Source: Chersky-806 sp036502405 (GTDB lineage: Bacteria; Actinomycetota; Acidimicrobiia; IMCC26256; JAENVU01). Taken from it: a stretch of DNA of 9,529 nucleotides. Shown one piece after another: positions 1 to 5,934 of the stretch. The DNA lies in contig DASXYP010000060.1 in the NCBI GenBank assembly GCA_036502405.1, positions 1-9,529 on the forward strand, given 5' to 3'. The position numbers and the translations under genes were made by a program. The notes under the pieces were generated by a model. The model had not been told where the DNA came from and did no database searches. It saw only the letters and a list, made by a program, of their open reading frames with translations. Each line of letters starts with the position of its first letter. Position 1 is the first letter of the stretch.

Positions 1-47
1 ATGTCGGGCCGCTACCGTCTGCCCCTCGGCAACTTCCTGGGGGACCA

Positions 48-725
48 ATGGCAGGGACACCGGCAGGTTGGTACGCCGACCCACTAGGTAGACACGAGCA
101 CCGGTACTGGGATGGGTCGGCGTGGACTGAGAACGTCGCGACGGCCGGCACAGCCAGCACCGACCCGCTTGACGCTGTCGCGCAGCCGACGGTTCAGCAG
201 GAGCCGGTAGACGGCACGGCTCCGGTCGCGGCGGTGCCGATGGCGACCACGTCCAACCGAAGGACGGGCTGGCGCGCGTTGCCCGTGTGGGCATGGGCGG
301 TTGTCGGAGCCGTCGTCTTGTTCGTCGGCATTGGCGCGGCCGGTGCTGCGACAGGTGGGAACGACTCGTCCACGACTCACCACTCGCCATCAGCATCGTC
401 GGTACCAAGTACTCATGCGTTGGTCACGAGCACGACGACCAGCACCACGACGAGCACGACGCTTCCGCCAACGACGACGACGACGGTCTACGTCCCGCCG
501 CCGACTGCGCCACCTGCGACGTTCGCACCAGCGCCTCCTCCGGCCAGCTGTCCGACCGGGAGCTACGTGAACTCGTCCGGCAACACGGTGTGCAGCCCCT
601 ACACACCACCGGGGGGTGGTGCTCCGCCAGGCGCCACCGCGAAGTGCACCGACGGGACCTACTCGTCCTCGCAGCATCGTTCGGGGACGTGCTCGGGCCA
701 CGGTGGTGTCGCGCAATGGCTGTGA
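48..725 (+). CDS. DUF2510 membrane protein with Thr/Pro linker and DUF3761-like C-terminus
   Basis: This 225-residue protein has a modular build. Residues 7-31 are a DUF2510 motif (GWYADPLGRHEHRYWDGSAW), a short domain common in actinobacterial membrane proteins. One transmembrane helix spans about 79-102, preceded by Arg71-Arg72. A Ser/Thr/Pro-rich linker of about 60 residues (106-167) follows. The C-terminal module has four cysteines (C168, C182, C200, C215) and ends in CTDGTYSSSQHRSGTCSGHG, which I recognise as the DUF3761 type. The likely topology is a cytoplasmic N-terminus with the Cys module outside, held off the membrane by the linker. The molecular role is unknown. The ATG has a GGGGGA tract at 39-44, only 3 nt away, which is shorter than ideal. 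The Thr linker is encoded by ACG/ACC runs, a low-complexity DNA tract. Confidence 0.85.
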   Translation: MAGTPAGWYADPLGRHEHRYWDGSAWTENVATAGTASTDPLDAVAQPTVQQEPVDGTAPVAAVPMATTSNRRTGWRALPVWAWAVVGAVVLFVGIGAAGAATGGNDSSTTHHSPSASSVPSTHALVTSTTTSTTTSTTLPPTTTTTVYVPPPTAPPATFAPAPPPASCPTGSYVNSSGNTVCSPYTPPGGGAPPGATAKCTDGTYSSSQHRSGTCSGHGGVAQWL

Positions 726-729
726 CGCG

Positions 730-873
730 GTGAACCGCGGTGGCTGGAGCTGGCGACGCCAGTTCGGCGTCACCGCCGCGAAACGGCGCGTCTCGCGGGC
801 AACCGGTGTTCCGTGGACGCGCTCAGGTCGTCAACGCAAGGTCGGCGGCCTGTTCTGGAAGCTCTTCAAGTAG
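730..873 (+). CDS. small basic protein, possible (about 47 aa)
   Basis: A short frame lies just 4 nt after the DUF2510 gene and encodes a strongly basic peptide containing GVTAAKRRVSRATGVPWTRS followed by GRQRKVGGLFWKLFK. The block 'KRR-SR-TGIP-TRSGRQRK-G' resembles small uncharacterised proteins I have seen in actinobacterial and actinophage genomes. That pattern, more than the start site, is why I call it. The start is uncertain: GTG 730 has no clear Shine-Dalgarno, and GTG codons at 703 and 706 in the same frame would overlap the upstream gene. The Arg/Lys content suggests nucleic-acid or membrane contact, but no function can be assigned. It could still be a chance frame in GC-rich DNA. 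Confidence 0.45.
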   Translation: MNRGGWSWRRQFGVTAAKRRVSRATGVPWTRSGRQRKVGGLFWKLFK

Positions 874-1000
874 ACGCGCCACGTTGAAGCCTTTGTGCGC
901 AGATGCTGGAGCGCGCCCGCACCTCATTCCCAGATCAGCGACGTGCATCACCGGCATCGCCACGGCTCGCTCGTGGGCTCGGCGCGGCTACGTTCTCGGC

Positions 1001-1477
1001 GTGCAGAGTCGCCGAGGCAGGGCAGTGGCATTGGTCGGGTTGGTCGGTGTCGCCCTGCTGCTGGCGGGCTGTGACCAGGCAGATCACGCCGCTGCAACGA
1101 AGCACCACCACGCCGAGGTCGCGAGCGCGACGTCGTCCACGACGGTGACGTCGAGCACGACCACGACCACGACGACCGTCGCTCCGGTGCCGACCGTCCC
1201 GCCCTCGACGACGACGACGCTCCGTCGCGCGGTGACGACATCGCCGACTGCGGCACCGGGTGCGACGCCATCGGGTGCGTGCACGAACGGGAGCGGCAAG
1301 GTCGTCAACGGATCGCCGTACGTGTGCAACTACGGGCGCTGGGTGCTGGTGCCGGCGCGGCCGTTGCCGATCGTGCCGCCGATGTCGTTCCCGCCACCGA
1401 CGCCCGCGATCACTGCGCCGCCGGCGACAGCACCGCCGACGACCGCGCCGCCGAGCTCCGCGCCGCCTGCCGGCTGA
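1001..1477 (+). CDS. Thr/Pro-rich lipoprotein, unknown function
   Basis: From GTG 1001 the 158-residue product begins VQSRRGRAVALVGLVGVALL and reaches the lipobox LLAGC. This is a normal lipoprotein signal peptide: Arg-rich n-region, hydrophobic core, and Cys at residue 24 for lipidation. The mature part has a His-rich patch (TKHHH), a Ser/Thr-rich linker, a small region with two cysteines (ACTNGSG...YVCNYGRW) and a Pro/Thr/Ala tail. The frame is open back to ATG 740, but that start would bury the signal peptide about 110 residues inside, so GTG 1001 is preferred even though no clear Shine-Dalgarno precedes it. The layout (membrane anchor, Thr linker, small Cys module) parallels the DUF2510 protein upstream, so the two may be co-working surface proteins. 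Function is unknown. Confidence 0.65.
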   Translation: MQSRRGRAVALVGLVGVALLLAGCDQADHAAATKHHHAEVASATSSTTVTSSTTTTTTTVAPVPTVPPSTTTTLRRAVTTSPTAAPGATPSGACTNGSGKVVNGSPYVCNYGRWVLVPARPLPIVPPMSFPPPTPAITAPPATAPPTTAPPSSAPPAG

Positions 1478-1488
1478 AGCGCTCCGCG

Positions 1489-1536
1489 CGCGTGACGCGC
1501 GACACGAAAACGCGCGACCCGCGTGACGCGCGACAC
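1489..1536 (+). repeat. 17-bp direct repeat, two copies
   Basis: The 17-mer CGCGTGACGCGCGACAC occurs exactly at 1489-1505 and again at 1520-1536, a 31-nt period. It starts 12 nt after the lipoprotein stop codon. The intervening bases contain a partial third copy (CGCGCGAC, 1511-1518). No coding or mobile-element context explains it. It could be a small extragenic repeat or protein-binding iterons. Confidence 0.6.
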
Positions 1537-1555
1537 ACGCCCGCGCGCGCGTCAC
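1523..1555 (+). terminator. possible stem-loop after the lipoprotein gene
   Basis: GTGACGCGCG (1523-1532) pairs perfectly with CGCGCGTCAC (1546-1555) across a 13-nt loop. The left arm is part of the second copy of the direct repeat; the first repeat copy (1492-1501) could pair with the same right arm instead. No T-tract follows, so termination is only a guess based on position after a stop codon. Confidence 0.35.
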
Positions 1556-1587
1556 TCACTCAGATGTCACACGCCGGTCGCCGAGTC

Positions 1588-1655
1588 GTTGCGTGGCAGC
1601 GATCCCACCGCAACCCGCGTCGACGACGATGGTCGTGTCCGCAACACGAGGAGGA
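1588..1655 (+). promoter_or_regulatory. leader hairpins and strong ribosome binding site
   Basis: The leader of the 1661 gene has three short inverted repeats. GTTGCG-TGG (1588-1596) faces CCA-C-CGCAAC (1605-1614) with one bulged C. ACGAC (1623-1627) faces GTCGT (1632-1636). TCGTGT (1633-1638) faces ACACGA (1644-1649). The last two share bases, so they exclude each other, and the last one touches the ribosome binding site. The Shine-Dalgarno GAGGAGGA (1648-1655) is near perfect with a 5-6 nt spacer to ATG 1661 and fixes that start. The hairpins are short and could be chance in GC-rich DNA; the ribosome binding site is solid. Confidence 0.45.
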
Positions 1656-1660
1656 TCCGC

Positions 1661-2077
1661 ATGTCCCATCACAGCTTCGTCCTCTCCCGTCGGGTGGGCC
1701 GAGCGCCGAGCCTGACCGAACGCTCGCTCCCCGGGTTGTCCGGCTACGACTTCGCCGGACTCACCCTCGTCGGCCCGTTCGAGCGCCGGACGATCGTCGG
1801 CCCGTGGGGGAGCGGACCCATCGAGCGCGAGGCGCCCGCCGACCTGCGCACCGGGCGGCGGACGCCGGAACGGGTCGCGGTCGAGGTCGCGCCGTGGGCC
1901 CAGCACGCGGTCGAGCTCCGGGTGCGCCCCGCCGGCCGTCGTCCCGACCGCTGGACCGGCCGGCGCCAGCTCCGCTACTTCGACCACGCCCACGCGGCGA
2001 TCGACGAGCTGGCCCGCGCCCTGGCCGAGGCCACGCCCGACGTGCCGGTCAGCCACCCGGTCCGCCGCTCCGCCTGA
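1661..2077 (+). CDS. hypothetical protein, 138 aa
   Basis: I do not recognise this protein. It begins MSHHSFVLSRRVGRAPSLTE and has no signal peptide or membrane segment, so it is probably cytosolic. The first half is Gly/Pro/Arg-rich (GYDFAGLTLVGPFERRTIVG). A middle part looks like beta strands (RVAVEVAPWAQHAVELRVRP). A short C-terminal helix follows, with an aromatic-His lead-in (LRYFDHAHAAIDELARALAE). ATG 1661 was chosen for its AGGAGG Shine-Dalgarno with 6-nt spacing; upstream in-frame starts at 1523 or later lie inside the repeat-rich spacer. The strong ribosome binding site suggests efficient expression. It stands alone, convergent to the LLM gene, with a large hairpin 23 nt after its stop. 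Confidence 0.7.
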   Translation: MSHHSFVLSRRVGRAPSLTERSLPGLSGYDFAGLTLVGPFERRTIVGPWGSGPIEREAPADLRTGRRTPERVAVEVAPWAQHAVELRVRPAGRRPDRWTGRRQLRYFDHAHAAIDELARALAEATPDVPVSHPVRRSA

Positions 2078-2100
2078 GCCCGCGCCGCCCCGACCCCGTT

Positions 2101-2143
2101 CTCGGCGCGCTCGAGCACCCCGGAGGTGCTTCGGCGTGCCGAG
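2101..2143. terminator. large imperfect hairpin between convergent genes, likely bidirectional terminator
   Basis: The arm CTCGGCGCGCTCGAGCACC (2101-2119) and the arm GGTGCTTCGGCGTGCCGAG (2125-2143) form a 19-pair stem with a 5-nt loop. It has 14 Watson-Crick pairs, 3 G-T wobbles and 2 mismatches in the middle. It starts 23 nt after the stop of the 1661 gene and lies about 150 nt beyond the stop of the minus-strand LLM gene. There is no T-run on either side, as is common for high-GC terminators. The rest of 2078-2295 shows no other gene or clear element. Confidence 0.6.
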
Positions 2144-2295
2144 AAGCAGCGGGGCGCGCCGAGCGCCGGGCAGAAAGGGGCACCGGGAGACGCAGGAATC
2201 CCCGGGGCAGGGGGCGGGTCCCACGTCTCGACCGGCGCCAACCGTCTCCAACGGTGAGCAGGTGGTGAATGTTCCCAGCCCGGGGGACGAGTCCC

Positions 2296-3432
2296 TCAGA
2301 CGCGGGCGAGGCGCTGCGCGGCTTCGGCCCGGTACCGGCTGGTCGAGTGCTCCGGGTCCGTGTCGAACTCGGGGATGACCTGGGTGCCGAAGAGCTCGAT
2401 CGTCTGGGCCATGAGCGCGTCGGAGTAGGTGCTGCCCGACGGGCCCATGATCAGCTGGTCGACGCCGATCGCGTCCCACTTGCGGAGCGCGGCCGCGCAG
2501 TCCTCGGGGTTGCCGACGATGCTCGCCCCGCTGGCCTGCCCGGCGAGGACCTGCTCCCGGGTCGGGTCCGGGATCTCGGTCGGCCAGTCCGGCACGAACG
2601 GCGGCTTCGGGAACGTGTCCAGGTACTTGAACAGCAGGGTCTGCTGATAGCCGTTCCCGGAGCGCGTCACCCAGTCGATCGCCTCGTCGCGGTCCTCGAG
2701 GCACATGAAGCTGGTCGTGATCGCGACGTTGTCGTTCACGTACTCGCCGACCGGCTCCGCCTCGGCGATCGCGTTCTTGTAGATCTCGACGAGCGGCGCC
2801 ATCTTCTCGGGTGCCCCACCGGTGAAGCAGAGGACCCCGAGGCCCATCTTCCCGGCCTTCTCGAACGTGCCCGGGTTGCCGGCGGCGACCCACATCGGCG
2901 GGTGCGGCTTCACGTACGGCTTGGGCAGGACGTTGCGCTCGGGCAGCGAGAAGAAGCGGCCGTCGTGCTGGTAGGTCCCCGGCGCCCACATCTTCTTGAA
3001 CTCGCCGATCGCCTCGTCGTACATCTCCTTGGTCAGCTCCGGGTCGTTGATCCCGAAGCCGGCCTGCTCGGTCGTGGACGAGCCGCGGCCGGTGCCGAAC
3101 TCGAACCGGCCCTCGGAGAGGTGGTCGAGCATCGCGACCCGCTCCGCGACGCGCGCCGGGTGGTTCACCGGCGGGGTGATGTTGATGATCCCGGAGCCGA
3201 TGTGCATCTGCTTCGTGCGCGCGGCGACGAACGGCATGATCGTCTCGTTGGCGGAGATGTGCGAGTACTCGAGGAGGAAGTGGTGCTCGGTCCACCACGA
3301 GTACTTCCAGTTGGTGCGGTCGCCGACCTCGGCGAGCGCGACCTCGCTCATGAGCCGGGCGTGCTCGGCGTCCGGGTTGGCGGCCATCTGGTCCTTGTGG
3401 ACGAACCCGCCCATGAACAGCCCGAACTCCAT
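2296..3432 (-). CDS. LLM class flavin-dependent oxidoreductase (luciferase-like monooxygenase)
   Basis: This 378-residue protein has the bacterial-luciferase fold signature. The N-terminal strand is MEFGLFMGGF, then WWTEHHFLLEYSHIS (residues 46-60), whose EHH motif is typical of the LuxA-like, FMNH2-using branch. Next come TKQMHIGSGI (73-82), PARVAERVAMLDHLSEGRFEFGTGRGSS (92-119) and the late PSGSTYSDAL region (331-340). It should insert oxygen into, or oxidise, an unknown organic substrate in the cytosol. Length is normal for the family. The start is supported by GGAGG (complement of 3441-3445) 8 nt upstream of ATG. It is transcribed away from the lipid operon, and the KstR-like palindrome lies 48 nt upstream of its start, so shared control is likely. 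The substrate cannot be read from sequence. Confidence 0.88.
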   Translation of the reverse strand: MEFGLFMGGFVHKDQMAANPDAEHARLMSEVALAEVGDRTNWKYSWWTEHHFLLEYSHISANETIMPFVAARTKQMHIGSGIINITPPVNHPARVAERVAMLDHLSEGRFEFGTGRGSSTTEQAGFGINDPELTKEMYDEAIGEFKKMWAPGTYQHDGRFFSLPERNVLPKPYVKPHPPMWVAAGNPGTFEKAGKMGLGVLCFTGGAPEKMAPLVEIYKNAIAEAEPVGEYVNDNVAITTSFMCLEDRDEAIDWVTRSGNGYQQTLLFKYLDTFPKPPFVPDWPTEIPDPTREQVLAGQASGASIVGNPEDCAAALRKWDAIGVDQLIMGPSGSTYSDALMAQTIELFGTQVIPEFDTDPEHSTSRYRAEAAQRLARV

Positions 3433-3455
3433 CGACCCGACCTCCGCTCACGCAC

Positions 3456-3470
3456 GCGCCGGACCGGCGC
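3456..3470. promoter_or_regulatory. perfect 15-bp palindrome GCGCCGGACCGGCGC
   Basis: Two 7-bp arms (GCGCCGG / CCGGCGC) are separated by a single base. The site lies between the KstR-like operator and the start of the minus-strand LLM gene. It may be a second operator or a 5'-UTR hairpin. GC-rich DNA makes such sites by chance more often than AT-rich palindromes. Confidence 0.35.
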
Positions 3471-3475
3471 AGCCA

Positions 3476-3497
3476 AAAATGAAACCTGTTCCATTTT
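3476..3497. promoter_or_regulatory. 22-bp near-palindrome, KstR-type TetR operator candidate
   Basis: The half-sites AAAATGAAAC (3476-3485) and GTTCCATTTT (3488-3497) are inverted copies with one mismatch, separated by CT. The core TGAAACCTGTTCCA (3480-3493) fits TNNAACNNGTTNNA, the consensus reported for KstR, the mycobacterial TetR-family repressor of sterol and lipid catabolism genes. It is an AT-rich island in very GC-rich DNA, inside the 169-bp space between divergent genes, 48 bp from one start and 109 bp from the other. The palindrome is visible directly. The regulator identity is an inference; another lipid-responsive TetR protein could bind the same pattern. Confidence 0.6.
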
Positions 3498-3584
3498 CAC
3501 ACGGGGGCCCGCGGATGTCCAGCCTCGACCGCGAGATCCCGGGCGGTCGCCCTCCGGAGACGCTCGGGAGGGGGAGGCCCCGGT

Positions 3585-3590
3585 TACCCT
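3585..3590 (+). promoter_or_regulatory. possible -10 element (TACCCT) for the lipid operon
   Basis: TACCCT fits the loose TANNNT actinobacterial -10 pattern. A start 6-8 nt downstream would place the mRNA end within a few bases of ATG 3602. That would explain the missing Shine-Dalgarno at normal distance: the only purine tract, 3569-3577, is too far away. No good -35 is visible. This is weak evidence from one hexamer. Confidence 0.25.
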
Positions 3591-3601
3591 GATCGGACAC
3601 C

Positions 3602-4738
3602 ATGATCGAGATCGGCACCATGGGCTTTCCGTACCGCGCGAGCGCTATCGCGACCGGCGCGGCGATGCTGGCCGAGGCCGAGGGCGTGGATGCGCTCTGG
3701 TACCCGGACCACCTGATGGCCTGGCACCCCCGCGAGCTGTGGCGCGAGGCGGGCGGGGTCCTGGCCGAGGTCGTCGACGACCCGCACGCGTACGCCGACC
3801 CCTTCGTCGCGGCCACGGTCTCGCTGATGGCGACCCGCCGGCCCCGGGTCGGGATCGCGGTCACCGACACCTACCGGCGCCACCCGGCCACGATCGCCCA
3901 GGCCGCCGCGACCCTGAGCGAGCTCGCGCCGGGCCGCTTCGTGCTCGGCCTCGGCTCCGGCGAGGGCCTGAACACCGCTCCGCTCGGGATCGCCCGGACC
4001 CGGCCGGTCGGCCGGCTCGGTGAGGCGCTCGAGATCGTCACCCGCCTGCTCGGCACCGATGGACCGGTGTCCTTCCGGGGTGAGCACTTCACGATCGACC
4101 GTCTGCCGGGCATGGCGAGCTCCCGGGCTCCGTCGACCCCACCGCTCGAGATCGTCCTCGGCGGCCACTCGGACGGTCTGCTCGAGCTGGTCGGCCGCTA
4201 CGGCACCGGGTGGCTGCCGGTGCTGCCGACGACCGCGGAGCAGTACCAGGCGCGGCTGGCGCTGGCGCAGCGCGCGGCCGAGGCCGCGGGCCGCGATCCC
4301 GGTGGCATCGTGCCCGGCCTCTACCTCTACGCGGTGATCCACGAGGACCACGACGTCGCCGAGAAGGCGCTCGAAGGCGTCCTGCTGCGCGTGCAGGCGC
4401 TCGCGGGCAACGCCGACGTCTTCGCCCAGGCCGGGCTGGAGCACCCGCTCGGCCCCGGGTTCGCGGGCCTGCGCGACTACATCCCGGAGTGGGTGCCGAC
4501 CGCGACGATCCGGGACGCGGCCAACGACCTGCCGGTCGAGGGTGCCGGCCACTTCGTGGCGCACGGCACACCGGCCGAGATCGTCGCCCGGTTGCAGCCG
4601 TTCGTCGACGTCGGGGTGCGCCGCGTCGTGATCGACAACCTCCTCCCCCTCGGCATCCCCGAGGAGCTCGAAGGCGCCAACCGCGCGACGCGTGCCGCAA
4701 TCCGCGCCGCGCGCCTGACCTTCCGGAGTGTCGCGTGA
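3602..4738 (+). CDS. LLM class oxidoreductase, probably F420-dependent
   Basis: This 378-residue luciferase-like protein is of a different branch from the divergent one. It starts MIEIGTMGFPYRASAIATGA, then shows LWYPDHLMAWHP (32-43), VTDTYRRHPATIAQAAATLS (87-106) and PGRFVLGLGSGEG (110-122). The 'T-x-x-RHPA' and 'LGLGSGE' blocks resemble the F420-dependent group (glucose-6-phosphate dehydrogenase Fgd, Mer, phthiodiolone ketoreductase). It would therefore move hydride between F420 and a carbonyl/alcohol or C=C/C-N group. It is the first gene of the apparent operon, and its stop overlaps the next start by 4 nt (GTGA), suggesting translational coupling. In this context it may reduce the ketone made by the next enzyme. 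Cofactor choice and substrate are inferences. It shares no obvious recent duplication with the minus-strand LLM despite equal length. Confidence 0.85.
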   Translation: MIEIGTMGFPYRASAIATGAAMLAEAEGVDALWYPDHLMAWHPRELWREAGGVLAEVVDDPHAYADPFVAATVSLMATRRPRVGIAVTDTYRRHPATIAQAAATLSELAPGRFVLGLGSGEGLNTAPLGIARTRPVGRLGEALEIVTRLLGTDGPVSFRGEHFTIDRLPGMASSRAPSTPPLEIVLGGHSDGLLELVGRYGTGWLPVLPTTAEQYQARLALAQRAAEAAGRDPGGIVPGLYLYAVIHEDHDVAEKALEGVLLRVQALAGNADVFAQAGLEHPLGPGFAGLRDYIPEWVPTATIRDAANDLPVEGAGHFVAHGTPAEIVARLQPFVDVGVRRVVIDNLLPLGIPEELEGANRATRAAIRAARLTFRSVA

Positions 4739-5934
4739 CGATGCTGGACGCGCTCCAGCGCGATCTCTTCTGGAAGGTGCGGGCAGACCCGCGGCGGGCC
4801 GACGTCGACCTCGCGTCGCGTGCACACGCGTTCCCGTACTTCGTCCCGGTCGGCTCGCCTCTCGGTCGTGAGGTGGTCGTCGACGGGGTGCCGAAGCTGA
4901 TGTTCGGCTCGAACAACTACCTCGGTCTCGCCGACGAGCCCCGCGTCGCCGAAGCCGCGCGGCGCGCGGTGGACCGGTACGGCACCGGGTGCACCGGGTC
5001 CCGGCTCATGAACGGGACGCTCGACCTGCACCTGGAGCTGGAGGCCGAGCTCGCGGACTGGATGCAGCGCGAGGCCGCGCTCGTCTTCACCGCGGGCTAC
5101 CTCGCCAACCTCGCGACGATCGCCACGCTCTGCGGACCGGAGGACGTGATCGTCACCGACGCGAAGAACCACGCGTCGATCGAGGACGGTGCCCAGCTCT
5201 CGGGTGCGCGGGTGGTGCGCGTGCGCCACAACGACCTGGACCAGCTCGAGTCCAAGCTCGGTCGCCTGGCCCAGGACGGTCGGGCCGCGCTGGTGGTGTG
5301 GGACTCGGTGTTCTCGATGGAGGGCGACGTCGTCGACCTGCCCCGCCTCCTCGCGATCAGCCGCGCTGCGGGTGCACGCACGCTCGTGGACGAGGCGCAC
5401 TCGCTCGGGCTGTTCGGTCCGGACGGCGGTGGCCTGTCGGTGGGCCTCGATCCCGGGGCCGACCTGGTCATGGGGACCTTCAGCAAGTCGCTCGCTTCGT
5501 GCGGCGGCGTCATCGCGGGGGACGCCGACGTCATCGAGCACCTGCGCATCCACGCTCGACCGTTCGTGTTCACCGCGTCGGCGGTGCCCGCGGCCGTCGG
5601 AGCCGCGCAGGAGGAGCTGCGGATCTGCCGGGCCGAGCCGTGGCGTCGCGAGCGCACGATCGCGCTCGCGACGCAGCTGGCGGACGGGCTGCGGGACCTC
5701 GGTGCCGACATCTCGTTCGCGGGCAGCGCGATCGTCGGCGTGCGCATGCCCGACGAGTGGCACGCGACCCTCGCCTGGCGCGCGTTGTTCGAAGCGGGCG
5801 TCTACGTGAACGTCGGCGTCTTCCCCGCAGTCCCTCGCGGCGAGGCGCTGCTCCGACTCAGCACCACCTCGGTGCACACCGACGCCGACGTCGACCGGTG
5901 CCTCGAGACCTTCGGCCGCGTGGTGACGCCGTGA
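4735..5934 (+). CDS. alpha-oxoamine synthase, serine palmitoyltransferase-like (PLP)
   Basis: This 399-residue PLP enzyme of fold type I condenses an acyl thioester with an amino acid, releasing CO2, to give an alpha-aminoketone. Visible motifs are FGSNNYLGLA (57-66), YGTGCTGSRLMNG (82-94), NHASIEDG (145-152; His146 should stack on PLP), DSVFSMEGD (190-198), DEAHSLGLFG (219-228; Asp219, His222) and GTFSKSLASCGG (247-258; Lys251 is the Schiff-base lysine). The C-terminal block, RPFVFTAS and GVYVN...FPAVP...LLRLS, resembles serine palmitoyltransferase more than biotin AONS or Kbl. Valine 362 sits where SPT carries its substrate-binding arginine. GTG 4735 is chosen because GGAG (4725-4728) is 6 nt away and it overlaps the previous stop; ATG 4741 is the alternative. 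A free ACP gene follows, so the acyl donor is probably acyl-ACP. CqsA- or AONS-like activity remains possible. Confidence 0.88.
   Translation: MTMLDALQRDLFWKVRADPRRADVDLASRAHAFPYFVPVGSPLGREVVVDGVPKLMFGSNNYLGLADEPRVAEAARRAVDRYGTGCTGSRLMNGTLDLHLELEAELADWMQREAALVFTAGYLANLATIATLCGPEDVIVTDAKNHASIEDGAQLSGARVVRVRHNDLDQLESKLGRLAQDGRAALVVWDSVFSMEGDVVDLPRLLAISRAAGARTLVDEAHSLGLFGPDGGGLSVGLDPGADLVMGTFSKSLASCGGVIAGDADVIEHLRIHARPFVFTASAVPAAVGAAQEELRICRAEPWRRERTIALATQLADGLRDLGADISFAGSAIVGVRMPDEWHATLAWRALFEAGVYVNVGVFPAVPRGEALLRLSTTSVHTDADVDRCLETFGRVVTP

Noticed and set aside
1..87. 28-codon frame starting with ATG at position 1
   Set aside because: It overlaps the DUF2510 start, has no recognisable sequence, and its upstream context is outside the window.
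424..500. Tandem repeat array or CRISPR-like pattern in the ACG/ACC-rich tract
   Set aside because: It is codon-level low complexity encoding a Thr-rich linker, with no spacers or regular repeat units.
1556..3451. Long minus-strand open frame of 631 codons across the 1661 gene and the LLM gene
   Set aside because: It is an Arg/Pro/Gly-rich shadow frame typical of GC-rich DNA. The LLM frame at 2296-3432 has clear family motifs.
2296..4738. Recent duplication giving two LLM genes of the same length (378 aa)
   Set aside because: The motifs differ (TEHHF type versus RHPA/GLGSGE type), so they belong to different branches and the equal length is coincidence.
4735..5934. Biotin synthesis enzyme (BioF) call for the oxoamine synthase
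   Set aside because: There are no other biotin genes nearby. The C-terminal motifs look closer to serine palmitoyltransferase, and a dedicated ACP and acyl ligase follow.
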